Shown here one piece after another: positions 43,012 through 52,220 of a DNA stretch of 64,000 nt. Source of the DNA: Terriglobia bacterium. GTDB taxonomy: Bacteria > Acidobacteriota > Terriglobia > Bryobacterales > Bryobacteraceae. A program made the translations under genes and the position numbers. Location: contig JAIQFS010000027.1 in the NCBI GenBank assembly GCA_020073145.1, positions 1 to 64,000 of the forward strand, given 5' to 3'. Within the stretch, counting starts at the first letter, position 1; every line of letters starts with the position of its first letter. The notes beneath the pieces are model-generated. The model did no database searches. It was not told the DNA's origin and worked only from the letters and a program-made list of their open reading frames with translations.

Positions 43012-45296
43012 TGCGGGTCGCCGCGCTGCTTCTGCTGCTGTCCGCAGCCGTGGCCTCGGCCCCGCCCGCGGCCGCTCCAGCGCCCGAATACGTGCTGGCG
43101 GTCGAGTTCCCGTACTATCTCTATCCGCGCGCCCAGTGGGAGCGCGAACTGGTTTGGTTGAAAACCATCGGGGTTCCCACGGTGGAGTTTTCCATTCCGT
43201 GGAACTGGCACCAGCTCCAGCCGGGCAATTTCGATTTCACCGGCCGCACCAGCCCGCGCCGCGACCTGGCGGGCTTCATCCGGATTCTGCGCAGGCTGGG
43301 GTTGCGCGGCTGGGTACGCCCGTTACCGCCGGTTCCGGGTTGGGACAACGCCGCCTGGCCGGCCATCACACCGGATGCCGCGGCCGAACGTGCCTGGCTG
43401 AAAGAACTGGGCGACCTGCTCGCCACTCAGACCGAAGCGCACGGCGGACCCATCGCGTTCGTAGAGGGCGCCACGCTGGCCATCGATGCCGGCCCGCCGC
43501 CAACGCCGGTGACCGTGGTCTCGGCCAACGATCCTGTCGCGCTCCCGCGCAGCCGTGCGGCCGTTGCTTCGGCACGCGGCGCGCTGCTGTGGACCGACGT
43601 TGAAGACCAGATCTACCCGGCCGGTTGGGAAGCGGGTTCCACGGCTCTGCTGCACAAGGGCGCCGTCGGTCTGACGGGCGATGAACGGCCGTCTACCGCG
43701 CCGCTCCGCCGCCAGGCCGCGCTGCTGCGCAACTGGGCGGCTCTGCTGCCGCAACTGCGGCCGGGGAAGATGCCGGCGGTGGCAAGCGGCAAGCTGCCGC
43801 CGGGAGTCACTGCCGCCGAATTGGTATCGAAGGCGGCATCGGCGATCAGCCTGATCAATCGCGGCACCGGCGCCTTTCATGACGATTTGCGCGTCTTCGA
43901 TCCCCTTTCCCGCCACACGATGATCGTTCCTGCGGTCACCGTGCCCGCCGGCCAATCGCTCTGGCTTCCGCTCGATGTGTCCTTGGGGCCGGGCGGGTTG
44001 TGCCGCGAATGCACCAATTTCTCAGCCGTCGAGCACATTGTCTATGCCACCGCCGAACTGCAGACGGTGGAATTTGAAAACGGCATCCTGGCCCTGGAAT
44101 TTGCCGCCCCCACGCCCGCCGAAGTGATTCTGCAGCTGGCGCGGGAGCCGGAAGGCCCGTACCTCGCGGCCGGCAAGCCGACCAAGTTCGATTGGGACGA
44201 AAAGACCCTGCGCGCACGCCTGCCCATTCCCGCCGGCAAGGCTGCCGGCAACCGCGTGCGCGTCGGATTGGCGATTGAAGCGCCCGACACATCGGCCTTT
44301 TTCAGTGAAGCGCGCCGCCTCATGATCGGCCAGAAGAACGTGCTCTCCACCGTGTATTCGTCGCCCCAAGTGGCTTCGCGCTCCCGCTTGCGGGCTCCGG
44401 AGGGCTTCGCAGCCACGTCTTCGGAGAAATCGCCCAACGAAATCGAGTACTCCCTCAGCGTGCCGGCCGACGCCCTGCACGGAGACTTTGCTCCTCTCGC
44501 CCTGGAAGCCGACGGGGTGCCGCTTGGCCGGGCGCGGCTCCAACTGTTCCGCCCGCTGTCTGTCCGGATGACCGAAGCGCTGACTCTGCACTTTGGGGCG
44601 CAAACCCACCTGCCGGTGGAGCCGCCCACCGCGCCCGCCGAAACCCGGGCCGGCAGCAACCTCGAAATCATCCTCCGCAACAACTCGACGCAGATTCAGA
44701 ACTACCGCCTGGAGGCCTCAGGCGAAGGCCTGGAGTTCTTGCCTGCCCGCACCGAAATCGCCGTGGGGGCCGTGGCCGAACGTCCCGTTTCCTTTCGCGT
44801 CTTCGGGCAGGACGGGGCCACCGGACTCCGCGACTGGCAGTTGCATGTGACCGGAGGCGCCGAGGTGGATCTTCCGATGCGCACACTCCTGCTGCCCCGC
44901 GCCGGCACGGTGGCGTGGACGGCTGATCTGGATGGCGACGGCCTTCCTGAATGGGTGCTCGAGTCCCCGCAAGTCCGCGCCGTCTTCTCCACCCGCGACG
45001 GCGGCCGCTGGATGGAGCTGACCTGGAAAGATACCGATACTAATTTTCTGCCCGAGGATGGCGCTTTGGCACAACCCGGCACCGCTCACATCCACGCCGC
45101 CGGCGATGCTCTGATCCTCGAAGGTAACGGATGGGTGCGCACGGTCCGGCTGTCGGGCGCCACCCTGACTCTGGAACGGACATCCGAGCTTCCCCGAGAT
45201 GCGCTTGCCCCGCAAACCATCGGCAACGTGAGCCTCGCCATTGAGCGTCCGTCTCCCACCCGCACGGTGTATACGTTGCAGCAAGCCGCGCGCTGA
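43011..45296 (+). CDS. Secreted glycoside-hydrolase-like protein, GH35/GH42-like N-terminus
   Basis: A 761-residue exported protein. The ATG at 43011 gives a signal peptide (residues 1-22, ending ASAPP). The frame from 42948 overlaps the DnaC-like gene. The N-terminal region (about residues 25-200) follows the beta-galactosidase TIM-barrel opening: VEFSIPWNWHQLQPGNFDFTG, RRDLAGFIRILRRLGLRGWVRP. I could not locate the paired catalytic glutamates (only AFVEG is a candidate), so it may be inactive or divergent. The remaining residues look like beta-sandwich modules, with DLDGDGLPEW near residue 640. Confidence 0.7.
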   Translation: MRVAALLLLLSAAVASAPPAAAPAPEYVLAVEFPYYLYPRAQWERELVWLKTIGVPTVEFSIPWNWHQLQPGNFDFTGRTSPRRDLAGFIRILRRLGLRGWVRPLPPVPGWDNAAWPAITPDAAAERAWLKELGDLLATQTEAHGGPIAFVEGATLAIDAGPPPTPVTVVSANDPVALPRSRAAVASARGALLWTDVEDQIYPAGWEAGSTALLHKGAVGLTGDERPSTAPLRRQAALLRNWAALLPQLRPGKMPAVASGKLPPGVTAAELVSKAASAISLINRGTGAFHDDLRVFDPLSRHTMIVPAVTVPAGQSLWLPLDVSLGPGGLCRECTNFSAVEHIVYATAELQTVEFENGILALEFAAPTPAEVILQLAREPEGPYLAAGKPTKFDWDEKTLRARLPIPAGKAAGNRVRVGLAIEAPDTSAFFSEARRLMIGQKNVLSTVYSSPQVASRSRLRAPEGFAATSSEKSPNEIEYSLSVPADALHGDFAPLALEADGVPLGRARLQLFRPLSVRMTEALTLHFGAQTHLPVEPPTAPAETRAGSNLEIILRNNSTQIQNYRLEASGEGLEFLPARTEIAVGAVAERPVSFRVFGQDGATGLRDWQLHVTGGAEVDLPMRTLLLPRAGTVAWTADLDGDGLPEWVLESPQVRAVFSTRDGGRWMELTWKDTDTNFLPEDGALAQPGTAHIHAAGDALILEGNGWVRTVRLSGATLTLERTSELPRDALAPQTIGNVSLAIERPSPTRTVYTLQQAAR

Positions 45297-45436
45297 GCTC
45301 CTCCTTCGAAATCCCGCGTCCTAAGCTCTCGCCCTAACTTCAACTCCGTGAGCCCTCCGTCGGGCTTAAGGCTTCCGCACCAAATCGGGGAAGCGGCAAT
45401 TCCGGTTTCTCCAGTGACTGCCGATAGGGAGCAGCA

Positions 45437-46476
45437 ATGAAAACAGATCTAAGGGTCACCAATGTATCGCCGGCGCCCCCGTCGCAACGAAACCCGGCCG
45501 ACTTGCGGTTGGGCTGGGTCCAGATCGGGAATTCCGAAACCAGCCCGGTGACCGTACGGGTGGGGCGGCAGCCACTCTCGTTTGGCGAAGGCCGGCTGGT
45601 CTCCGACCCCAATTGGTCGAACGTGGGCCGGTCTTTCGACGCGGTGCGCATGACCGTGCACTACGGCCCCGTCCGGCTCGACGCCTTCACGGGAGCTTCC
45701 GATAAGATCGCCGGGGCCGGCCTTGCATTGCCGACGCCGGGGAGCACTTTCACGGTCTGTATGGCTCGATCGCCAACCTGGTTCCGAATTCCACAATCGA
45801 ACCCTACTTGCTCTGGAGACTCGAGCACAAACTGAAGGGGGAACTCGGTGGTCTGGGAAACCTCGATCGAAAGACGGCCGGCCTCCGCTGGGTCGGTAAA
45901 CTGCCCTTGCGCTTCGATTACGGTCTGGAGACTGCGCTGCCGTGGGGCACCCAGGTCAACGAACCCTTGAGCGCCTGGGCAGGCCATGCCGTCCTCGGCC
46001 ACACTGGCCGACAAGAAGCATGTGCCCCGGTTTTTCGCCGAATTCAACCGCGCCTCCGGCGACCAGAATCCGAAAGACGGGACACGGGGCGGTTTCGATC
46101 CGCTCTTCCCCAGCGGCCACGATAAGTTCGGCCTGGCCGATCAGTTCACCTGGTCCAACATCGTCCACGCGCGTTCCGGCCTTCAGTACAAAATGGCGGT
46201 GGCGCTGACGATTTCCGTGGCCGCCAATTCCTTCTGGCTCGCGAACCAGGGCGATGGACTGTACAACAGCAGCTGCAAACTGCTGATCGCGTCCACCGGA
46301 ACCCAGGGCAACCACATCGGGTGGGAGCCGGACCTACAGGCGAAAGTGGATGATCGTGAAGGGGACCGTGGCCGATCTGGCCTACGGACACATTTTCCCG
46401 GGGGGATTTTCTGAAGAACACCCCGCACAATTCCTCCTACAACTCGGTCTATCTCGCAGTCACCCACAGCTTCTAG
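45437..46476 (+). pseudogene. Frameshifted alginate-export-type outer-membrane porin
   Basis: Five frame segments, read in order 2-1-2-0-1 (position modulo 3), together give a continuous porin C-terminal domain. The first has VRVGRQPLSFGEGRLVSD then NWSNVGRSFDAVR. The next (from about 45735) has HFHGLYGSIANLVPNSTIEP. The third (from about 46000) has LADKKHVPRFFAEFNRASGD. The fourth (from about 46345) has KWMIVKGTVADLAYGHIFPG. The last ends LAVTHSF with TAG at 46474-46476. The N-terminal barrel part is missing and four frame changes are needed, so it is inactive unless the assembly is wrong. Confidence 0.8.
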
Positions 46477-46575
46477 GAGCAACATTTGCTTCGGCCTGGG
46501 GTAGGGGTTTCCCTGCCCCATCCCTAACTCCTTCAGAACGGCCATAGTACTTGCGCCAAGATAGAACCGATGGCT

Positions 46576-46592
46576 GTACTAGTACGTATAAA
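46576..46592 (+). promoter_or_regulatory. -10 box with adjacent dyad before the protease gene
   Basis: GTACTAGTAC (46576-46585) is a perfect 10-bp palindrome, immediately followed by TATAAA (46587-46592). The leader to the ATG at 46637 would be about 38 bases. A -35 box is not evident. Confidence 0.4.
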
Positions 46593-46636
46593 ACAAAGAC
46601 TTCAAAGGACTTAGTCAATGCTAACCTCAGGGTGCG

Positions 46637-48982
46637 ATGGGCTCTTGGCAACGTTTCCTGATCGGCGGTTTGCTGGCCTGCTCGGTTTATGGGCAAGAGG
46701 CCCCCAGGTCGGTCTCGCCCCTGCGGGCATCCGATCCGACCCTGCCCCGCCCTATCCCCGACAGCATTCGCCAGGCCCCGGTACCCCCGGCGTTCTCGGT
46801 CGGTCCGCTGTCGGCGGCCGAGCGGCGGGTCCACATCCGCGGGTCCCTGGTTCAGGCGGGAGTCCGCCGCATGCTGCCGCGAGCCGCCGGGGATGGCGCC
46901 GTCGTCTCGGTCTCCCCCGAGGGTCAGGCGATCCTGACGGCGTCGTTGCGTTCGCCCGGCGCGCGCAGCATTCGATTGCACTTCCGCAACTTCCACGCGG
47001 GATCGGGACAAGTTTGGGTTTTCGCGCCTGGCGATCAGACGGCCATCGGACCGTACACCGGTGATGGCGTTTTCGGCACCGGCGAGTTCTGGGCGGGCGG
47101 CGTGGACGCCGATACCGTTACGGTGGCGTACCTGGCGCCTCCCGGCATCTCGCCCGCGCGCTTCCCGTTTACCATCGATTCCATCTCGCATGTCTGGCCG
47201 GAGTCGAACCCGCTGGCCGATGGCGCGGCCTCCTGCAATCTCGACGTCGCCTGCTACCCAGCCTACCAGTCCGCCGCTTCAGCCTCGGTCAAATATGAAT
47301 TCATCTCCGATGACGGCACGGGCGCGTACACGTGCAGCGGCGCCATGATCAACACGCGCGCCAGCAGCGGGATGCCGTACCTGCTGACCGCGCACCATTG
47401 CATCTCGAGCGACACCGAGGCCAAAACCATTCAGGCCCACTTTCTCTACCAGACCTCCACCTGCAACGGGCCGGCGCCGAATCCCCTGGCTGCGCCCACC
47501 GTTCTGGGCGGAACGTATCTGGCCGGAGCCGATATCTCCGGCGGTGATTTTTCGCTGGTTGCCTTGACCGGCGTTCCCGGCGGCGTCACCTTCCTGGGCT
47601 GGAACAACTCGCTCGACGCTGCGGCCTCGGTGGCCGGAGTCCATCACCCGCGCGGCAGTTACGCGCGCATCGCTCTCGGCACTCGCGGAGCCGATATCGC
47701 GACTGCGATCGGGACCGAGATCGCGCCCTCAAACCGATATTACGAAGTGAACTGGACCATGGGGATCACCGAGCCCGGCTCCTCCGGCTCGCCGCTGCTG
47801 AACGACCAGGGACAGATTGTGGGCACCCTCACCGGCGCCGCCGCGCCGCCCTTCGGCGAGACCGCCTGCCAGGCCCGCCCCTTCAGCCTCTATGGCCGCT
47901 TTTCCAACGCCTATGCCGCCATCGCTTCGTACCTGGAAGATGGTTCCACGGCTACTCCCAAGCAGTCTCAGGTTTCGGCGGCGGTGAATCCGGACCCGAT
48001 CTACCAGCAGTCTCCCGATTCCGATGGGTTCCAGTGGGCATACGCGGTGCGCATCACGGAATCGGCCGGGGTGAAGGCGACGATCACCGGCCTCAAGATC
48101 GGCCCCACGGATTACAGTTCGCAACTGGCGGGCCTCTTCGGAACCACTACGCTGCCGGCCTTCGGCACGCTGGCTTCGGGAATGCTACGGGCCAAGAATC
48201 TTTCCGCACCCGTCACTCTGACCGTGGAAGTCGATGGCGTGGACGCGGCAACCGGCCACGCCTGGCAGTCTTTCACGCAGGCCCCGTTTCTTGGGCCGAA
48301 AGTGGTGACGCCGGCTCCCTCCATCATGCTCGGAGGCCTGGGCAACGGGGCCTCGTTTCTGCCCGCCGTGGCGCCAGGCTCTCTGCTCTCCATCTTCGGC
48401 AGTCACCTGGCATTCAGCAATGCGGTGGCGCCGTCGGTTCCCCTTCCGCTGCAACTGGCGGGAGTGACCGTGGCCATCAACGGAGTGCCCGCGCCCCTGT
48501 TCGCGGTGACTCCGAGCCAGTTGAACGTCCAGGTGCCGTACGAAGTGCAGCCGGGAACCGCCCAGGTCACGGTTACGGTGGGCGGACAGTCCGACACCAA
48601 GGCTGTGGAAGTGGTGCCGGTCGCTCCCGGGGTGTTTAGCACGCGCGAAGTGCGGCTGCTCCCCGCCTCCGGAGGCCGCGTGGGCGACTATTTAACCCTC
48701 TACTTGACCGGCCAGGGCCCGGTGACGCCCGCCATTGCCACCGGCGCGGCCCCGGCGGCATCCGCTCCGCTGGAGCAACTGCCGCGACTGGTCGAACCGG
48801 TGCAGATCACGATTGGCGGAGTGCCTGCTCCGGTCATATTCGCGGGAATTCCCAACGGGCTGGTCGGCATCGCCCAGATGAACTTCCAGATCCCAGCCGG
48901 CGCGCCCCTGGGAGACCAGCCCCTGATCGTCCTGGTGGGCCATCAGCCGGCCAAGACGGTGACCGTGACTGTCAATCCATAG
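46637..48982 (+). CDS. Secreted trypsin-like serine protease with C-terminal Solibacter-type repeat domain
   Basis: A 781-residue exported protease. The signal peptide is residues 1-19 (ending SVYGQ). A propeptide-like region precedes the chymotrypsin-fold domain (about 200-435) with the triad His254 (TAHHC), Asp304 (GGDFSLVAL) and Ser383 (PGSSGSP). TCSGAMINTRASSGMPYLLTA resembles lysyl endopeptidases. The C-terminal part (about 560-781) is the TIGR03437-type domain: NGASFLPAVAPGSLLSIFG, VTPSQLNVQVPYEV and IAQMNFQIP. This domain is abundant in Solibacter secreted proteins and its role is unknown. Confidence 0.9.
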   Translation: MGSWQRFLIGGLLACSVYGQEAPRSVSPLRASDPTLPRPIPDSIRQAPVPPAFSVGPLSAAERRVHIRGSLVQAGVRRMLPRAAGDGAVVSVSPEGQAILTASLRSPGARSIRLHFRNFHAGSGQVWVFAPGDQTAIGPYTGDGVFGTGEFWAGGVDADTVTVAYLAPPGISPARFPFTIDSISHVWPESNPLADGAASCNLDVACYPAYQSAASASVKYEFISDDGTGAYTCSGAMINTRASSGMPYLLTAHHCISSDTEAKTIQAHFLYQTSTCNGPAPNPLAAPTVLGGTYLAGADISGGDFSLVALTGVPGGVTFLGWNNSLDAAASVAGVHHPRGSYARIALGTRGADIATAIGTEIAPSNRYYEVNWTMGITEPGSSGSPLLNDQGQIVGTLTGAAAPPFGETACQARPFSLYGRFSNAYAAIASYLEDGSTATPKQSQVSAAVNPDPIYQQSPDSDGFQWAYAVRITESAGVKATITGLKIGPTDYSSQLAGLFGTTTLPAFGTLASGMLRAKNLSAPVTLTVEVDGVDAATGHAWQSFTQAPFLGPKVVTPAPSIMLGGLGNGASFLPAVAPGSLLSIFGSHLAFSNAVAPSVPLPLQLAGVTVAINGVPAPLFAVTPSQLNVQVPYEVQPGTAQVTVTVGGQSDTKAVEVVPVAPGVFSTREVRLLPASGGRVGDYLTLYLTGQGPVTPAIATGAAPAASAPLEQLPRLVEPVQITIGGVPAPVIFAGIPNGLVGIAQMNFQIPAGAPLGDQPLIVLVGHQPAKTVTVTVNP

Positions 48983-48995
48983 GCCGTCAATCTGA

Positions 48996-49352
48996 TCATT
49001 TGGATGTGGCCTGTAAGCGGGCCAGCCTCCGGAACAGCCAATCCATCACAAACAGGATGCCGGGCGCTGCCGCCACGGCAATCGGGCCATAGTTGTGCAT
49101 ATGCACCATGCCGACAAAAGCGGCAAGGCAGGCGAGCGAAACCGATGCTCCCGGCAGTTCCCAGAACCACGCCAGCACCATCCCGACCACGGCTACCGCC
49201 ACCAAGCTGACCCCCAGCGACGGGAATCCGGCCGGCGGCCAGGCGTGCGGATGGTACGTCTCGCCGGCAATCAGCAGCAGAAAAGCCCAAGCAACCAGTA
49301 AGGCGCTCAACCGCGCCAGCCACCGCAGGACGAAGGCCAGAATTTCAGACAT
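48996..49352 (-). CDS. Hypothetical four-helix membrane protein
   Basis: A 118-residue protein with four hydrophobic segments, at about residues 8-28, 47-66, 70-87 and 90-108. No family is recognised with confidence. GGETYHPHAWPP-like loop residues (ETYHPHAWPPAGFP) lie between helices 1 and 2. AGAGGAG four bases before the ATG supports the start, and TAGAAT upstream could serve as a -10 box. It is convergent with the protease gene, whose stop is 13 bases away. Confidence 0.7.
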   Translation of the reverse strand: MSEILAFVLRWLARLSALLVAWAFLLLIAGETYHPHAWPPAGFPSLGVSLVAVAVVGMVLAWFWELPGASVSLACLAAFVGMVHMHNYGPIAVAAAPGILFVMDWLFRRLARLQATSK

Positions 49353-49488
49353 TCTGCTCCTCTTTGCTTCATTCTAGAACGATTCGCGGTTCTCGCAAAC
49401 ATCCTGGCTCCATTACGTTCTAGCTCAAGGAGGCGGAGGGACACACCGCAGGCCCGCGGCCCTAAATGTCTATCTGTCGGGAGGCGCG

Positions 49489-51411
49489 TCACCGCGCCTT
49501 GGCTTCTTCCCCCCAGACCAGCGGGGTGTCCCCGGAAAGCTGGAGAAAGAGGCGGAACTGTGCGCGGGCCTGGTCCGCGCTGCCTGCAAGCGCGGCGATT
49601 TGGCCTCGCAGGTAGAACAGTCGCGGCAAATAGAAGACGCGGAACGGGCGCACCGCGGAGCTGGGCGGAATGGGATTGAACCGCAGCAGTCCCGCCGCTT
49701 CCTGAGGCTTGCCGGTTTCAAGATCGCTCCAGGCCAGCAGCAGCGGGAGTCCTTCGTCGGGGGCCGGCGCGCCGCTCTCGTAGAGGGCGCGCAGAATCGG
49801 GGAGGCTTCCGAGAAATGCCGATCCGCGAGCAGCGCGTACGCCAGCGCGAGATCTTTGACTGGTTTCTGCTCGGGATTGGGGAAGGCACGCTCCGCGCGG
49901 GCCGTCCACTCTTCGGCAGCGGCGGCAGGCTGCGCGAGGAATCGCGCCAGGGCCACGGTGCGCGCGGATGCCGATCCCGCCAGCCGGGCGGCCTGATCCG
50001 CCGAGCGCCCGGCGGCGGCGCGATCGCCCAACGCGACGCTCCACACCGCCAGTTCGCCGTAGGCCTCCGACGCAGCTTGCCGAATGGGCCCGGTCTCGGC
50101 ACCGTGAGCGAATGACGACAGGATCTCGTAGGCCTCCTTGCGGCGGCCGCTGATCCAGGACCACTCCGCCCGATAGTAGTCCACCAACGGATCATGGGCC
50201 TGGGCGCGCAAGGCGACGAATTGTTGGTTCAGTGCGGAGGCGGCGCTGACATCGCCGCTCATCAGCCGGGCCATGGCCGCTTTCAGCAAATCGCCTCCGC
50301 CCTCGAAGGCCGGGTCCTTCTTCGCCGCCTGTAAGTAGAAAGATTCCGCCTCGCGCAGGCGCCCGAGCAGCAGGTGGACATCACCCAGGGAGTCCAGCGG
50401 ATTGGCATCGCCGGGACGCAGGCCGGCATACTGCTCCAAGGCGCGCGTGGCCGCGTTCAGGTCGCCCGCATACGCGGCCGCGTATCCCAGTTCGTTGAGG
50501 AGGGCCGCATCGCCGGGTTGCGTCGCCAGCGCTTTCTGATAGGCTTCGACAGCCTGCGGATATTGATGACGAAGCATCGCCAGTTGTGCCAGAGCGCGCC
50601 AGACGCCGGGGTCATTGGGTGTCAAACGGGACCAGGCGGTCAGCGCCTGCTGGCGCGCGGCGGCGTCGCCGCGCAGAGTGGCGGCGTTGAGGGCGAGCTG
50701 GGTGCGATCGAGCTCGGGCATGCGACCGGCGCGGGCGAGCGCCTGGGCGAAGAGCGTGCCCGCGCCGGCGCGGTCGAGCTGCTGCACCTTCCCTTGGGCG
50801 AGCAGGCTGTAGGGCGGCCCGAAATCGGGATCCAGGGCAAGCGCCTCCTCGAACCGCGGCGCGGCGCTGATGGAATTGGCGGACTCCAGCCCCGAGACAT
50901 AGGCTTTCAGGGCCGCCGCATTTTGCGTCCCGTAGGGCGCTGCGCCGGAGTCGATCCGGCGGGCGAGCGCGCCAGCCACCGCAATCACATCGCCAGCCGG
51001 GGCAGAGGCCGCGACTACCGTGGTCTTTCCCGACGGCAGATCTTCCAGCGTCACCCGCGCTTCCAGCCGGCCATTCCCGAGCCAGTATTCTCCATAGCCC
51101 AGCCGGTTCGCGCCCGCGGCCAATGCCAGGGTACGCTCCGCGGAAACGCCGGGCGCGGCTTCCGGCCTCCTCCCGAACGCCTGATCACCGCCATGCAGCC
51201 GTTCGGGCGAGATGGAGTCGAGATTCCGGTCGCCGGCCAGCTCGCGTGAGATCACCTCGGGAAACGCCCGGCCCATCCAATCCAGCGACGGGTCCGCGCT
51301 GAGGTTCTCAAACCGTAGCAGCGCGATCCGTTCGGGCGAGGCGTTCGAGGTCTGTCGGGAACAGGAAACTGCGGCCAGGCAAGCCGCCACCAGAGCCACC
51401 CTAGAGAACAC
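49489..51411 (-). CDS. TPR-repeat lipoprotein-like protein with TolB-N-like domain
   Basis: A 640-residue exported protein. It starts with a probable lipoprotein signal, MFSRVALVAACLAAVSC. Residues 25-145 resemble the TolB-N-like region found in TPR adenylate-cyclase relatives (IALLRFENLSADPSLDWMGR). The remainder (about 150-620) is mainly tetratricopeptide repeats, for example YPQAVEAYQKALATQPGDAALLNELGYA. The start overlaps the stop of the upstream TPR gene by 11 bases. It probably acts as a periplasmic scaffold; the partner is unknown. Confidence 0.8.
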   Translation of the reverse strand: MFSRVALVAACLAAVSCSRQTSNASPERIALLRFENLSADPSLDWMGRAFPEVISRELAGDRNLDSISPERLHGGDQAFGRRPEAAPGVSAERTLALAAGANRLGYGEYWLGNGRLEARVTLEDLPSGKTTVVAASAPAGDVIAVAGALARRIDSGAAPYGTQNAAALKAYVSGLESANSISAAPRFEEALALDPDFGPPYSLLAQGKVQQLDRAGAGTLFAQALARAGRMPELDRTQLALNAATLRGDAAARQQALTAWSRLTPNDPGVWRALAQLAMLRHQYPQAVEAYQKALATQPGDAALLNELGYAAAYAGDLNAATRALEQYAGLRPGDANPLDSLGDVHLLLGRLREAESFYLQAAKKDPAFEGGGDLLKAAMARLMSGDVSAASALNQQFVALRAQAHDPLVDYYRAEWSWISGRRKEAYEILSSFAHGAETGPIRQAASEAYGELAVWSVALGDRAAAGRSADQAARLAGSASARTVALARFLAQPAAAAEEWTARAERAFPNPEQKPVKDLALAYALLADRHFSEASPILRALYESGAPAPDEGLPLLLAWSDLETGKPQEAAGLLRFNPIPPSSAVRPFRVFYLPRLFYLRGQIAALAGSADQARAQFRLFLQLSGDTPLVWGEEAKAR

Positions 51412-52177
51412 GCGGCTCCACGGTCAGCAGCGTTTGGAACTCAGGCAGTTCACGGAGCGCTTCGAACTCGGGATCCTGGTTCAGCTTGTTCTTATCCTTG
51501 AAGCCTTCTTCCAGTGCCTTGCGGACATATTGCAGCGCCAGTTCGTCCCGGCCGGCCTTGGCGTACATTTTGGCCAGGTAATAGTGAAACTTGGCGCGTT
51601 CCTCGATGTTGCGGTCCTCCAGCAGCGTTCCGTAGTTGCTGCGATGCTCGAAAACGTCCGGGTCGAGAGCCATCGCTTGCTGGTACGCGCCGGTCGCCTC
51701 CTGGTATTTCTTGCGGGCGAACAGCGCCGTGCCCAGATTGCTGTAAATGGACGCCGAATTCGGCGAAAGCCGAAGCGCTTTGTGGTAGTAGCTGATGGCC
51801 CGGCGATAGCTCTTACCGGCGTAATACACGGTCCCCAGATTGTTCAACGCCTCGGCATAATCGGGCTTCTGTTTGACCGCGCGCTCATAATACTTTTTCG
51901 CGTTGTTGAGCTGTTGGAGTTGATGGTACGCGATGCCGATTTTGTTATACAAAACAGCGGTCTTCTGTGGATCCGACTGGAAGGCCTCAATGGCTTCGCG
52001 GTACATCTTGCGCGCCATCATAATGTCGCCGCGATCCTCGGCCGTGAGGGTTCGGGCCGGCGCCGGAACTGCCGGAACCTGTCTGGTTTTGTCCACTAAT
52101 GCGTTGTCGGATTGTGCCACGCCGAGCGAGCAGCCGAGAAGCGACGCGAACGCAATCGCCAAGGGTTTGGAAACCAT
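51401..52177 (-). CDS. Exported TPR-repeat protein
   Basis: A 258-residue protein with a signal sequence (residues 1-22; the cysteine in SLLGC may be lipidated, or AQS cleaved by signal peptidase I). About four tetratricopeptide repeats cover residues 50-220: AVLYNKIGIAYHQLQQLNNAKKYYE, YAEALNNLGTVYYAGKSYRRAISYYHKAL and two more. AAGGGGG precedes the ATG, and TAATAAT just upstream may be its -10 box. The downstream 640-residue TPR gene overlaps it, so the pair forms an operon. Confidence 0.82.
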   Translation of the reverse strand: MVSKPLAIAFASLLGCSLGVAQSDNALVDKTRQVPAVPAPARTLTAEDRGDIMMARKMYREAIEAFQSDPQKTAVLYNKIGIAYHQLQQLNNAKKYYERAVKQKPDYAEALNNLGTVYYAGKSYRRAISYYHKALRLSPNSASIYSNLGTALFARKKYQEATGAYQQAMALDPDVFEHRSNYGTLLEDRNIEERAKFHYYLAKMYAKAGRDELALQYVRKALEEGFKDKNKLNQDPEFEALRELPEFQTLLTVEPRVL

Positions 52178-52220
52178 CGCGGGCCCCCTTACTTCTTATT
52201 ATTACAACACACCGGGCCAA

